Shown: positions 18,183-26,698 of the stretch, piece after piece
Numbering within the stretch: position 1 is the stretch's first letter
Layout: every line of letters starts with the position of its first letter
Assembly: GCA_029550925.1 (NCBI GenBank)
Contig: JAKPGL010000123.1
Location: forward strand, 1 to 34,120
Length of the DNA: 34,120 nt
Reading direction: 5' to 3'
Source of the DNA: Planctomycetota bacterium
Lineage (GTDB): Bacteria > Planctomycetota > Planctomycetia > Pirellulales > Thermoguttaceae
Translations under genes and position numbers: made by a program
The notes under the pieces: model-generated
The model's input: only the letters and a program-made list of their open reading frames with translations
The model's database searches: none
Told to the model about the DNA's origin: nothing

Positions 18183-18403
18183 CCGTGGAACTATTCAATC
18201 CTGAATGCGGTATCTGTAAACACATCCACCATGGGATGACGACGTGCGACGCATTTCCCAATGGAATTCCAGAGGAGATTCTTTGGGGAGGCCGGAGCCA
18301 CCAATCTCCCTATCCCGGGGATGGCGGAATTCAATTTAAACCAAGAGTTCCATTTGCGGAGAAAAAATCCATCGCACATTCCACAGGGACAGAAGAACGT
18401 TAA
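18179..18403 (+). CDS. small Cys-motif protein, partner of the THNH gene
   Basis: 74 residues, starting at an ATG that overlaps the preceding stop (ATGA), so translation is probably coupled. The protein opens MTVELFNPECGICKHIHHG with C-x2-C, then CDAFPNGIPEEILWGG, SHQSPYPGDGGIQFKP. I recognise the pattern C.AFP.GIP.eI..G..H..P.PGD.GI.F as a recurring small-protein family that I cannot name. The paired Cys/His residues suggest metal binding. Overlap with a toxin-like gene would fit an immunity or accessory role, which is inference. The DNA is A/T-richer than the flanking chromosome, like the second half of the preceding gene, so the two probably arrived together. Confidence 0.65.
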   Translation: MTVELFNPECGICKHIHHGMTTCDAFPNGIPEEILWGGRSHQSPYPGDGGIQFKPRVPFAEKKSIAHSTGTEER

Positions 18404-18476
18404 GTCGTCCCTATTGATTCAGACGGGACAGTGATTGTCTAAAGAAGGGCTTATATTTTTTTCAAGGAAGGACCAT

Positions 18477-18716
18477 ATGGCCGCGGAAAACGCAACCAAG
18501 GCCAAGGAAGGCCGACAGACGTCGGGGCTGTCATCGCCAAGGCCTGCGCCAGACGATCACAATAGCCGAATGCGGCAACTGGCCCACCAGCGACTGGAGC
18601 GGCTGTTCGACGAAGCGGTAAGCGCTCGGTTCTACGGCCGTGTGCAGATTGAAATCAGCTTCGAGAACGGTCGGGCCTTGGTGGTGCATCGGCGAATTGA
18701 TGGCGTCGATAAATAG
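18477..18716 (+). CDS. small DUF2292-like protein
   Basis: 79 residues from ATG 18477, chosen over an upstream start at 18435 because AAGGAAGG lies just ahead of it. A charged N-terminal stretch (MAAENATKAKEG) leads into a helix (RMRQLAHQRLERLFDEAV) and a compact beta region (RFYGRVQIEISFENGRALVVHRR, split here for description). The last part recalls small DUF2292-type proteins (G.v.i...nG.vv.i); the match is from memory and weak. Function unknown. GC content returns to the chromosomal level, unlike the two genes before it. The putative structured RNA follows. Confidence 0.6.
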   Translation: MAAENATKAKEGRQTSGLSSPRPAPDDHNSRMRQLAHQRLERLFDEAVSARFYGRVQIEISFENGRALVVHRRIDGVDK

Positions 18717-18769
18717 CCGCCTGCTCAGACCGCGGCGCTATGACCGGCAAGCTGCCGGGGGATGGTGCT

Positions 18770-18941
18770 GTGGGAAATTGTTGCCTCCATGGGGACTTGA
18801 CGCTTAGCTGCTTGCTGCATAGATTACTTATGGGGATGGGCTGCTAGGCCCATCTCAAGCAGGCGTCGGGTGTCGGAACAACCGGGCCCGGCAAAGTCTT
18901 AGGCGCTTGGAGTGCGCTTGGGATTTTGCCGGGCCTTTTTT
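18770..18941 (+). ncRNA. putative structured small RNA ending in a terminator
   Basis: A gene-free stretch that folds as one long interrupted hairpin. TTGTT (18778-18782) can pair with AACAA (18877-18881), GACGC (18799-18803) with GCGTC (18863-18867), CTGCTTG (18808-18814) with CAAGCAG (18856-18862), and GATGGGC (18835-18841) with GCCCATC (18848-18854). It leads into the strong terminator at 18885-18941. The long rod with internal bulges resembles 6S RNA in topology, but I cannot confirm a family. It could instead be the 3' untranslated region of the preceding gene. The 5' end is uncertain. Confidence 0.4.
18885..18941 (+). terminator. rho-independent terminator
   Basis: GGCCCGGCAAA (18885-18895) pairs with TTTGCCGGGCC (18925-18935), followed by six Ts. 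A smaller GGCGC...GCGCT hairpin occupies the loop. It terminates transcription coming through 18477-18880. Confidence 0.8.
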
Positions 18942-18954
18942 ATTTGTCCGTTCT

Positions 18955-18978
18955 TTTTGTCAGACCGACTTGACAAAA
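18955..18978 (+). promoter_or_regulatory. operator-like inverted repeat
   Basis: TTTTGTCA (18955-18962) and TGACAAAA (18971-18978) form a perfect 8-bp inverted repeat with an 8-base spacer. It lies 13 bases before the start codon at 18992. It could be a repressor site or a small hairpin; there is no regulator gene next to it. Confidence 0.4.
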
Positions 18979-18991
18979 GAAAGGGCCACGG

Positions 18992-19336
18992 ATGGCAGAA
19001 CGTCCCACCAAGCGAGAAAACGGCGTGGATTTCCCGGCGGAAGCCTACGCCTACACGCCGGATCCGGAAAAGCCAAGCACCTGGAAACTGCGGTTGTGGG
19101 AGGACCCGGAAAAGAAGGAGACCCCGCGGCAAGTCGGCATGGCCATTGCCGCCCTCGGCCCCGGCGGATTCCGCGGCAACAGGGTGGAAAGACCTGCCCA
19201 AGATAAGGCCGCACGTTTAGCCCTTTTCTGCTCAAGGAGCCATCTGCCTCAAGCCGGTCTGGCTCACTCCCCCAATTCCTACTCACCACACGCCCCCCTC
19301 GCCCTGGCGGGAGGCTCCCGCCGTCCCTATTTTTGA
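18992..19336 (+). CDS. phage-type small protein with repeat-derived C-terminus
   Basis: 114 residues from ATG 18992, preceded by AAGGG. Residues 10-70 (DFPAEAYAYTPDPEKPSTWKL, split from RLWEDPE, and IAALGPGGFRGNRVE) match a recurring phage-associated motif, Y.pDpekPSTWKL...ALgpGGfRG..V..P, found in short proteins or prohead-protease-linked domains. The usual ending, a basic helix of the type LP.VK..IR.AW, is absent. From about residue 72 the sequence is encoded by repeat C copy 2 and then by low-complexity DNA to the stop at 19336. The gene therefore looks truncated and fused to repeat sequence, and may be a decayed remnant. The frame stays open, so it could still be expressed. Confidence 0.55.
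   Translation: MAERPTKRENGVDFPAEAYAYTPDPEKPSTWKLRLWEDPEKKETPRQVGMAIAALGPGGFRGNRVERPAQDKAARLALFCSRSHLPQAGLAHSPNSYSPHAPLALAGGSRRPYF
19206..19280 (+). repeat. 75-bp repeat C, copy 2
   Basis: Second copy of the repeat at 17270-17344, same orientation, five mismatches, spaced 1936 bp. It begins inside the phage-type gene at 18992 and supplies part of its C-terminal coding sequence. On the minus strand both copies read through a peptide with PDR.EADG and RKGLNVRP, a repeat-encoded reading frame rather than a real gene. Confidence 0.8.
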
Positions 19337-19399
19337 GGAAACCGAAAAAATAAACTGGGCTTTTCCCGGGAGGGATGGCGGATTTAGAATAGACACAGC

Positions 19400-22300
19400 A
19401 TGACAGTCGCGCTATCGGCTTCGGCCCGGCCCGGCCAGCTTCAGGAGTTGGTCGGACGCCTCGAGCGGCACGAAGGCTTCGACCAGGTGGTTGCCAGCCT
19501 CCGGGCGGGGCAGGCAGCTACTTTGGACGGAGTCTGGGGTTCGGCGTGCGCGCTGGCGGCGGCGGCTCTCGCCGCCCACGCTCCCGGACCTCTTCTTGTC
19601 CTTACCGCCCAGCCGGAAGAAACCGAAGATTTCCTAGAAGACCTGGACCTATTCCTTCCCCCAGACCAGGCCCCCCGGGAACAATTCCCTGCTCTGGAAC
19701 ATCTGCCCGACGAAAAGACCGCCCCGGACGAATTTTTCGGCCAGCGATTGCGGGTGCTCAACCGTCTCCGGGGGGCAACTGCTCCGAAACTGATCGTTGG
19801 CCCTATCCAGGCCCTGCTCCAACCCGTCCCGGAACCCTCCCTCCTGGAAGCCCACAGCCGCACGATTCACGTGGGGATGACGCTGGAAATGGAACATCTG
19901 GTGGAATGGCTCCAGGCCGAGGGCTTCCAACGGATGACCGCGGTGGCGTTGCCGGGCGAGTTTTCGGTCCGAGGGGGCCTGCTTGATCTGTTTCCCCCCG
20001 ACGCGGAAGAACCGCTCCGCATTGAATTCTTCGGCGATCAGATCGAGTCCATCCGACGGTTCGAGGTGGCAAGCCAACGAAGCGTCCAACCGGTGGAAAG
20101 GGCGACGCTCACCGGGCTGTTGGCCACAGAAAACGCCCGGGGGTATTTGACCGATTATCTGCCGGAAACGGCTTGGGCGGTGATGGTGGAACCGGGCGAA
20201 CTAGAACGCATCGGCCAGCAATATCTCCAGCGACTCCAAGGGGTGGAAAAGCTTCATACCTATTTAGAGGTTTTGCAACGGCTGATCCGATTTCCGTCGG
20301 CGACGATTTCGGCGGTGGCGGCCAGTTCCTTGGAGACCACGTGTCGGCTGAAGATCGAATCGGTCGAGCGGTTTACCGGCGATATCCACCGAGTCCGAGA
20401 AGAATTGGACGCCGTTGGGGCGGATCAGCAGGTCTATCTGGTCTGCCCGACGGAGGCGGAGATCGACCGGCTCAGAGAACTTTTCCAGGAAAGTCGATTA
20501 GCCAGGGAAGGTCGGCTGCAATTGCTGCTGGGTCGCCTGCACCGGGGATTTCGGTTGGTTCCGGACCGGGTGGTGCTGGTTTCTAGCGGCGAGCTTTTCC
20601 AGCGGGAGGAGATTCGTCGCCCGGCGGCCCGGCATCTGGGCAAGGTGATCGACAGCTTCCTGGAGTTGCGGGAAGGGGAGTTGGTGGTTCATGTGGCCCA
20701 TGGGATCGCCCGGTATCGGGGCCTGCAATTGTTGGAGAAGGACCGGCAGGTCGAAGAACATTTGGTGCTGGAGTTCGCTGAGGGAACGAAACTTTATGTT
20801 CCTACCTCCAAAATCGGGCTGGTGCAAAAATATGTAGGCGGTACGAAGGCCCGACCCCGATTGGCCAAACTGGGCGGTCGGCTATGGGCCCGGCAAAAAA
20901 AGGCCGTCGAACAGGCCGTTACCGATCTGGCCGCCGAAATGCTCCACATGCAGGCCAAACGCGCCGCCCTGCCCGGCATCCGGTTTCCGCCGGACAACCA
21001 ATGGCAACAAGAATTCGACGCCTCGTTCCCCTATGCGGAAACGGCCGACCAATTGGCCGCCATCCAGGCTGTCAAACAAGATATGCAGTCCTCCCGACCG
21101 ATGGATCGGCTCCTGTGCGGGGATGTGGGCTACGGCAAAACCGAAGTGGCAATGCGGGCCGCCTTCAAAGCCGTCTGCGCCGGCTACCAAGCTGCCATCC
21201 TCACGCCGACCACCATCCTGGCCGAACAGCATCTGCGCACCTTCACCAGCCGAATGGCCGAGTTCCCGGTCCGCATCGCGGTCCTCTCCCGATTTGTGCC
21301 CCGGCGTCAACAGGACCAAATCCTCGAAGACCTGGCCGCCGGACGAATCGACATCATCATCGGCACCCATCGGCTGGTGCAGCCGGATGTGCGGTTCCAC
21401 AACCTAGGACTCGTGATCATCGACGAAGAACAGCGGTTCGGCGTAGAACTGAAAGAGCGGTTCAAACGGTTCCGAGAAATGGCCGACGTACTGACCATGA
21501 CCGCCACGCCCATCCCCCGCACCTTGCACATGGCCTTGGTGGGTCTGCGAGACGTATCCAACCTGCAAACGCCGCCGGCGGAACGACTGGCGGTGGAAAC
21601 TCGTGTCTGCCGATTCGATCCCGAACTGATCCGTCATGCGGTGCTGCGGGAACTGAACCGGAACGGCCAAATTTTCTTCGTCCACAATCGGGTGGCGGAC
21701 ATCGAGGAAATAGCCTATCAGCTTCAGCAGATTGTGCCGGAGGCGTCGCTGCGGATCGGACACGCCCAGATGTCGGAAGACCACCTCGAACGAGTGATGC
21801 TCGATTTTATCGACCATCGGTTTGACATCCTTTTGTGTACCACCATCATTGAAAGCGGCCTGGACATCCCGAACGTGAACACTATTTTCATCAACGAGGC
21901 GGATCGGTACGGCCTGGCCGACCTGCATCAGCTCCGAGGCCGAGTCGGCCGGTATAAACATCGGGCCTATTGCTATCTGCTGATCCACCCGGAACGGTAC
22001 ATTTCGCCGAATGCGGCGCGGCGTTTGCGGGCCGTCGAAGAATATAGCCACCTGGGGGCCGGCTTTGCCCTGGCCATGCGGGACCTCGAAATCCGCGGGG
22101 CCGGGAACATCCTGGGCCGGGAACAAAGCGGCCATATTGCGATGGTAGGCTATGAACTGTATTGCCAACTGCTCGAACAGGCCATTGCCCGACTCAAGCG
22201 CCAGCCGGTCAAAACGCCGCTGGAAGTGGATATCGATCTGCCGGGGGCCGCCTACCTGCCCAGAACCTATGTGCCCGACATGCGACTGAAAATGGACCTT

Positions 22301-22690
22301 TACCGTCGCCTGGCCCGGGCCGAAACCTACCAAGACTTGCAAATCCTACGCACAGAAATGCAAGACCGGTTTGGCCCCCTGCCGGCGGAAGGGGATCGAC
22401 TGCTTCGCATCCATGAAATCCGGATTGCCGCCACCCGGTGGTATCTGTCGGCCATCCGAATGGAACGGCATGAGATGGACACCCCCTATGTGGTTTTGGT
22501 CTATCGGGTGGAGTCGTTGATACGTCGGCTGGCCCAATCCCACAGGGGTCGGCTCCGAATCGCCGACGCCAAAACCGCCTATCTCCCCTTGCCAAAAGAA
22601 CTTACAACGCCGGACGAAATCCTCCAGATCGTCAAAATGCTGTTGCAATCGGAGGAAAAGACCCACTATAATCCCTCTGCCAGTACGTAA
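19400..22690 (+). CDS. mfd: transcription-repair coupling factor Mfd
   Basis: 1096 residues. Mfd removes RNA polymerase stalled at DNA lesions and recruits UvrA. N-terminal UvrB-like region: GEFSVRGGLLDLFPPDAEEPLRIEFFGD (in two halves at about 187-215). The RNA polymerase-interacting CarD-like domain contains GELVVHVAHGIARYRGL near 428. The RecG-like helicase motor has Walker A GDVGYGKTE (574-582) and Walker B DEEQ (675-678), plus TATPIPRTLHMAL and motif VI HQLRGRVGRYKHRAY. The C-terminal TRCF domain follows, including LPRTYVPDMRLKMDLYRRL. It is slightly shorter than the E. coli protein, within the normal range. Start at ATG 19400; the ribosome binding site is weak. Its last ~45 bases recur downstream (see findings). 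Confidence 0.98.
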   Translation: MTVALSASARPGQLQELVGRLERHEGFDQVVASLRAGQAATLDGVWGSACALAAAALAAHAPGPLLVLTAQPEETEDFLEDLDLFLPPDQAPREQFPALEHLPDEKTAPDEFFGQRLRVLNRLRGATAPKLIVGPIQALLQPVPEPSLLEAHSRTIHVGMTLEMEHLVEWLQAEGFQRMTAVALPGEFSVRGGLLDLFPPDAEEPLRIEFFGDQIESIRRFEVASQRSVQPVERATLTGLLATENARGYLTDYLPETAWAVMVEPGELERIGQQYLQRLQGVEKLHTYLEVLQRLIRFPSATISAVAASSLETTCRLKIESVERFTGDIHRVREELDAVGADQQVYLVCPTEAEIDRLRELFQESRLAREGRLQLLLGRLHRGFRLVPDRVVLVSSGELFQREEIRRPAARHLGKVIDSFLELREGELVVHVAHGIARYRGLQLLEKDRQVEEHLVLEFAEGTKLYVPTSKIGLVQKYVGGTKARPRLAKLGGRLWARQKKAVEQAVTDLAAEMLHMQAKRAALPGIRFPPDNQWQQEFDASFPYAETADQLAAIQAVKQDMQSSRPMDRLLCGDVGYGKTEVAMRAAFKAVCAGYQAAILTPTTILAEQHLRTFTSRMAEFPVRIAVLSRFVPRRQQDQILEDLAAGRIDIIIGTHRLVQPDVRFHNLGLVIIDEEQRFGVELKERFKRFREMADVLTMTATPIPRTLHMALVGLRDVSNLQTPPAERLAVETRVCRFDPELIRHAVLRELNRNGQIFFVHNRVADIEEIAYQLQQIVPEASLRIGHAQMSEDHLERVMLDFIDHRFDILLCTTIIESGLDIPNVNTIFINEADRYGLADLHQLRGRVGRYKHRAYCYLLIHPERYISPNAARRLRAVEEYSHLGAGFALAMRDLEIRGAGNILGREQSGHIAMVGYELYCQLLEQAIARLKRQPVKTPLEVDIDLPGAAYLPRTYVPDMRLKMDLYRRLARAETYQDLQILRTEMQDRFGPLPAEGDRLLRIHEIRIAATRWYLSAIRMERHEMDTPYVVLVYRVESLIRRLAQSHRGRLRIADAKTAYLPLPKELTTPDEILQIVKMLLQSEEKTHYNPSAST

Positions 22691-22818
22691 CCCCGGTGTT
22701 AGCCATGTACCACCGGCTGTTAGCCGGTAGCCAAGTGGCATAGGTAACACCGGCTGTTAGCCGGTAACCAAGTTGTAATCGGAAGAAAAGGTCCGATGCA
22801 CTTCCACCGCTAGTACGG
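22690..22818. repeat. palindromic repeats and a partial copy of the mfd 3' end
   Basis: Two perfect copies of ACCGGCTGTTAGCCGGT (22712-22728 and 22749-22765), each a hairpin, plus a degenerate copy at about 22690-22705, with spacing of about 37 bases. Behind them, 22771-22818 resembles mfd codons at 22642-22688 (TTGYAATCGGARGAAAAG, later GCYAGTACG). This suggests a local duplication around the palindromes. The hairpins may also terminate mfd transcription, although no T-run follows. Confidence 0.6.
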
Positions 22819-22976
22819 GCGAGGGGGCGGATTTGCTGACCCCCTGGATGGGCCAGCCAGGATACACCTCTTGTCCTCGTTTTTCCTGGGGATCGCAATG
22901 TTCGAGGAAAATGGGTGAGAAGTTGGAGAGGTTGGCCCCCTGAAAGGTGGGTTTTTGGGACTTAGGAAGAATCTGC

Positions 22977-24626
22977 GTGGTCCGGCATTGTTATCCAATC
23001 CTTCTGTTTGTGGCCACGATCGGAGCGGTCGTCGTCTGCCTTCGCCCCCAATGGGGGGCCAAATGGCTGGCCCAGATTGAGAGTTGGACCCAGAAGGCCC
23101 AAGCCGCCTCCCCTTCGGAGGATTCGCCGCCCCCCCAAAATACGGCTACTCCTTTCCCCACGCTTCCTTCAATCCAAATCAACCCGCCGCAAAGACCTAC
23201 TTCTGGGGGAAGGGCTTCCCAGTGGCCGATCCTACCCCAAACAACCGACCTTTCGGATTCCGACCAAATTACCCCCGGCGAAAGCATTCCGTACGCACCT
23301 TCCGGACAGACCAGTCCCACCGCTCCTAGTTGGTCTGCCCGCTCGGAACAGAGGCCAGCTTCTTCCGAAAACGAGGGTTTAGCAAAGGAGCCGCCTCTAG
23401 GCAACTTTCCCCCAGGCAGAGGGGATTTTCGAGGGACACCTTCTCCGTCCCCGCCAGAACGGCGGGACAGAACACCTTCTTTTGAAGGGGCCGCAGAGGG
23501 GATGCCCAGAGAACCTTCCCCCCCGTCTGCAAACCGCCTCCTCTTGGAAAGGAATCCCCATGAAAGGGCAGCCCCCGAAGCCGATCCTTCAGCGGAAAAA
23601 ACACCCCTCGAAGGTGCTCGGGCAGTAGCCCGCGTGGGCGCGGATGTAGTGCTGATGAGCGATGTTTGGGTGACGGCGGAGCAGTTTCTGATTTCGCTTT
23701 ACTCTCGGCAGAAGGCCCAGACGCCCAATCTCCCGTCCCCGCCGCCGCTGGAGGGGATTTTGGCCCAGAGGGACTCTTTGGTACAGGCCCAGCTTCCCAA
23801 CCTGGTCCGTCAATTGGTTGACGCCAAATTGGCCTATTACGACGCCCTGACGGTAGTCCCCCAAGAGGCTCTGAAAAACATGGAGGACCAGGTGGCCAAA
23901 CACTTTGAAAAAGTGGAAATGCCGAAATTCTTGGAGTTTTATCAGGCTCAGACCTACCAGGATTTGGACGCACGGTTGCGCGCTGGGGGCACTTCCTTGG
24001 CCCGGCATCGTCGGCTGTATTTCGAACGGACGTTGGCCGCCCAATGGTTGGCCCAAAAAGTGAAGGTCAACGAAGACGTCGGCTACGAAGAGATGTGGGC
24101 CTGGTATCAGCAGCATCTAGGAGAGTTTGAGCAACCGGCCCAGGCCCGATGGGAGCAGATCAGCGTCCGCATTTCCAAGTATCCGAGCCGACAGGCCGCC
24201 TGGGCCGCCCTGGCTCAGGCCGGTAATCAGGTGCTGGACGGCCGTCCGTTTGCCGAGGTAGCCAGGCAGTTCTCCGACGCCCCAAACGCCGCCGACGGCG
24301 GACTGCGCGATTGGACCAGCCTGGGCAGCCTACGATCGGAAATTTTGAATCAGGCCGTCTTTACCCTCCCCATCGGAGCGATGAGTCCCATCCTGGAAGA
24401 CGGCGACTGGCTGCACATCGTGCGGGTGATCGATCGGCAGGAAGCCCGCCGGATTCCGTTTGTCGAAGCCCAGGTGAAAATCCGCGAAGAAATCCGCAAA
24501 CAGCGTACCCAAATCCAACACCAAGCTTACCTGGACCAGCTCCGCCAGCGGGCGCCGGTCTGGACGGTGCTAGACGACCGAGCGAGCCGCTCCCGAACTG
24601 CCTCGCTCCAGCGGGGCGATTATTAA
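22977..24626 (+). CDS. SurA/PpiC-like exported foldase
   Basis: 549 residues. The start is taken as GTG 22977, because AGGAAG lies 7 bases upstream; a GTG at 22947 in the same frame is less well placed. An N-terminal hydrophobic segment (CYPILLFVATIGAVVVCL) anchors or exports the protein. Residues about 35-215 are extremely Pro/Ser-rich and probably disordered. A SurA-like helical part (VLMSDVWVTAEQFLISL, LPNLVRQLVDAKLAYYDAL) follows, then one parvulin domain at about 395-495 (FAEVARQFSDAPNAADGGLRDW, split; ILNQAVFTLPIGAMSPIL, HIVRVIDR). The GG(L/D)...W and F.l..G..S.i signatures are typical of parvulins. It probably assists envelope protein folding. It differs from the foldase at 15274 mainly in its long disordered linker and in lacking the TPR-like region. 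Confidence 0.82.
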   Translation: MVRHCYPILLFVATIGAVVVCLRPQWGAKWLAQIESWTQKAQAASPSEDSPPPQNTATPFPTLPSIQINPPQRPTSGGRASQWPILPQTTDLSDSDQITPGESIPYAPSGQTSPTAPSWSARSEQRPASSENEGLAKEPPLGNFPPGRGDFRGTPSPSPPERRDRTPSFEGAAEGMPREPSPPSANRLLLERNPHERAAPEADPSAEKTPLEGARAVARVGADVVLMSDVWVTAEQFLISLYSRQKAQTPNLPSPPPLEGILAQRDSLVQAQLPNLVRQLVDAKLAYYDALTVVPQEALKNMEDQVAKHFEKVEMPKFLEFYQAQTYQDLDARLRAGGTSLARHRRLYFERTLAAQWLAQKVKVNEDVGYEEMWAWYQQHLGEFEQPAQARWEQISVRISKYPSRQAAWAALAQAGNQVLDGRPFAEVARQFSDAPNAADGGLRDWTSLGSLRSEILNQAVFTLPIGAMSPILEDGDWLHIVRVIDRQEARRIPFVEAQVKIREEIRKQRTQIQHQAYLDQLRQRAPVWTVLDDRASRSRTASLQRGDY

Positions 24627-25094
24627 CCTCTTCTTTTTGCTCTCTCTGATGGCACCTTGAATTGCCAACGAAACCTCTCCCACCAGACGATACCCTATTT
24701 TGAGGTCTTCCGGCGGCGGGTATTCGAACCATCGCCATAATCCTTTCCTCCAACCCTGGCTTGGGAAGGCTCATGGGAGGCTCAAGGTTTCGTATCTCCC
24801 GCCGGAAAAGAACGCCAATTCGGCACTCCCCCCTAAAGTGGGAAACTCAGAGTCTTCCCTTTTTCTTTCCTTATCACGGACTTCGACACGATCCGAAAAG
24901 GCCAAGTTTTCCGAAGGATCATATCCTACCAGTTGTATGTTCCACCCCCCCTAAATAGGCTGATATTTTTTCTCCAAAAATCCTTGCCATTCTGACGGGA
25001 TAATTTATGCATAAGTAGAGGCTCAAGGAGAAAGTATTTTTCAAAGGAGAGGCGCATCGTATCCGTATTTCTCGTTTCAGTCGAGGGGAAAGTC
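24627..25094. other. 468-base intergenic leader of the chemotaxis receptor
   Basis: No supported gene. A possible promoter is TTGCCA (24984-24989), 16 bases, TATGCA (25006-25011). A direct repeat GGCTCAAGG occurs near 24779 and 25019. GAGGGG at 25084 is the ribosome binding site of the receptor gene. Confidence 0.35.
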
Positions 25095-26690
25095 ATGAGT
25101 CTGAAGAGTCTGTGGGGACGGTTTGGCTTTAAGGGGAAGGTGTTTTTGTTGAGTCTGATGGGGATGGTGCTGACCGCGGCGGTGGTCATTGGCGCGATCT
25201 TGGTCCAGAAAGAACAACTGGCGGGACAAGTCCGGGACGAAATGGACCGCCTGGGCCGGGAGGAGTGCTCCAAGATCGCTAAGGACGTGTATCTGATGCT
25301 CCGGGTCAGCCACGGCAAACTGCAAAAGGAGCTTCAGAACAATCTCAAAGTGGCCCGGGAAGTATTCCGGCAGACCGGGCAGGTTCGTTTCTCTCAGGAA
25401 AAGATCGCCTGGGACGCCGTCAACCAGGTAACCAAACAACCCCAACGAGTGGAACTACCGAAGATGGAGGTAGGCGGCCAATGGTTGGGCCAGAATTGGG
25501 ACGTCGCTAAGCCTTCGCCGATTGTGGATAAGGTGCAGGAACTGGTCGGCGGCACATGCACCGTCTTCCAACGGATGAACGAAGCCGGCGATATGATCCG
25601 GGTCTGCACGAACGTAAAAGGGAAAGACGGTCGGCGGGCCATCGGCACCTACATTCCCGCCCGGAATCCAGACGGCACTCCGAACCCGGTGATTGCTCAG
25701 GTATTGGCCGGGCAGACTTACGTAGGCCGGGCCAAGGTGGTCGATGATTGGTGCCTGACCGCGTATGAACCGATCCGCGACGACAAGAACCAGATCGTCG
25801 GCATGTTGTACTACGGCATCAAGCAGGAAGACATGCCCGATCTGCGCCAAGGGATTATGGACATTGTGGTTGGTAAGACGGGCTATGTGTATATTTTAGG
25901 CGGCACCGGCGATCATCAGGGGCACTACCTCATTTCCTACAAGGGCCAGCGGGACGGCGAAAACATCTGGGAAGCCAAGGACGCCAACGGAAATTTGTTT
26001 ATCCAGTCCATCGTCAAAAAGGCCCTGGCTACCAAGGACGGCCAATGCGATTTCGAGCGGTATCCCTGGCAGAATAAGGGCGAAGACCGTGCCCGCTACA
26101 AAGTGGCTGCCGTTACGTATTTCGCTCCCTGGGATTGGGTGATTGGCGTTGGGGCATATGAAGATGATTTCCATGACGCGATCGCCCGGATCGATGGGGC
26201 CTGTAATGGGATGGTCTATTGGGGGCTTTTGGGCACGGCGGCGGCGCTAGTCCTTTGCGGCGGTATTGCTTATGTCGCCACGACGAAGATTGCCCGGCCG
26301 CTCACGCAGACTGTCTCGGTGATGGAAGCGGTGGCCCAGGGCGATTATAGCAAGCGATTGGACTTCACCAGCCAGGATGAGTTCGGCCGAATGGCCGCCG
26401 CCGTCAATAAAGCCATTGACGCCACCGTGCAAGCGATGGACGAAGTGAAACATGCGGCTGAACGAGAAAAACAACTCCAGGCCGAGCGTGCCGAGGCGGA
26501 ACGCAGCCGCATGGAAGAAGAACGCCGCAAAGCCGAGACCCTGCGCCGCAAGGTGGATCAACTGCTGGAGGTGGTCCATGCGGCCGCCCAGGGCGACCTG
26601 ACCCAGCAAGCCACTATTGAACAAAGCAACGATGCGGTGGACGAGCTGGCCAAGGGCGTCAACAAGATGTTGGCCGATCTGGCGATCTGA
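25095..26690 (+). CDS. methyl-accepting chemotaxis receptor, sensor half
   Basis: 531 residues before a premature stop; the signalling half continues in another frame from 26681. TM1 is at about 15-38. A large periplasmic sensor (about 40-370) looks like a double Cache domain: an N-terminal helix ([20 protein letters not shown], split), then [52 protein letters not shown] second Cache follows with [20 protein letters not shown] and [18 protein letters not shown]2 is at about 372-395. HAMP begins at [20 protein letters not shown], then a coiled coil and a second HAMP-like stretch ([11 protein letters not shown]). Cache receptors sense small ligands; this ligand is unknown. Start ATG 25095 with GAGGGG. 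No other chemotaxis genes are visible here. Confidence 0.88.
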   Translation: MSLKSLWGRFGFKGKVFLLSLMGMVLTAAVVIGAILVQKEQLAGQVRDEMDRLGREECSKIAKDVYLMLRVSHGKLQKELQNNLKVAREVFRQTGQVRFSQEKIAWDAVNQVTKQPQRVELPKMEVGGQWLGQNWDVAKPSPIVDKVQELVGGTCTVFQRMNEAGDMIRVCTNVKGKDGRRAIGTYIPARNPDGTPNPVIAQVLAGQTYVGRAKVVDDWCLTAYEPIRDDKNQIVGMLYYGIKQEDMPDLRQGIMDIVVGKTGYVYILGGTGDHQGHYLISYKGQRDGENIWEAKDANGNLFIQSIVKKALATKDGQCDFERYPWQNKGEDRARYKVAAVTYFAPWDWVIGVGAYEDDFHDAIARIDGACNGMVYWGLLGTAAALVLCGGIAYVATTKIARPLTQTVSVMEAVAQGDYSKRLDFTSQDEFGRMAAAVNKAIDATVQAMDEVKHAAEREKQLQAERAEAERSRMEEERRKAETLRRKVDQLLEVVHAAAQGDLTQQATIEQSNDAVDELAKGVNKMLADLAI

Positions 26691-26698
26691 TCGGTCAG

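Noticed and set aside
22690-22766. Regularly spaced palindromes that might suggest a CRISPR array
   Set aside because: Only two perfect copies and one degenerate copy, with non-uniform spacing and no cas genes; they look like REP-type palindromes.
24700-24760. GGTATTCGAACC resembling a tRNA T-arm
   Set aside because: The bases around the TTCGAA loop do not form a 5-bp T stem on either strand, and there is no acceptor or anticodon stem at the right spacing.
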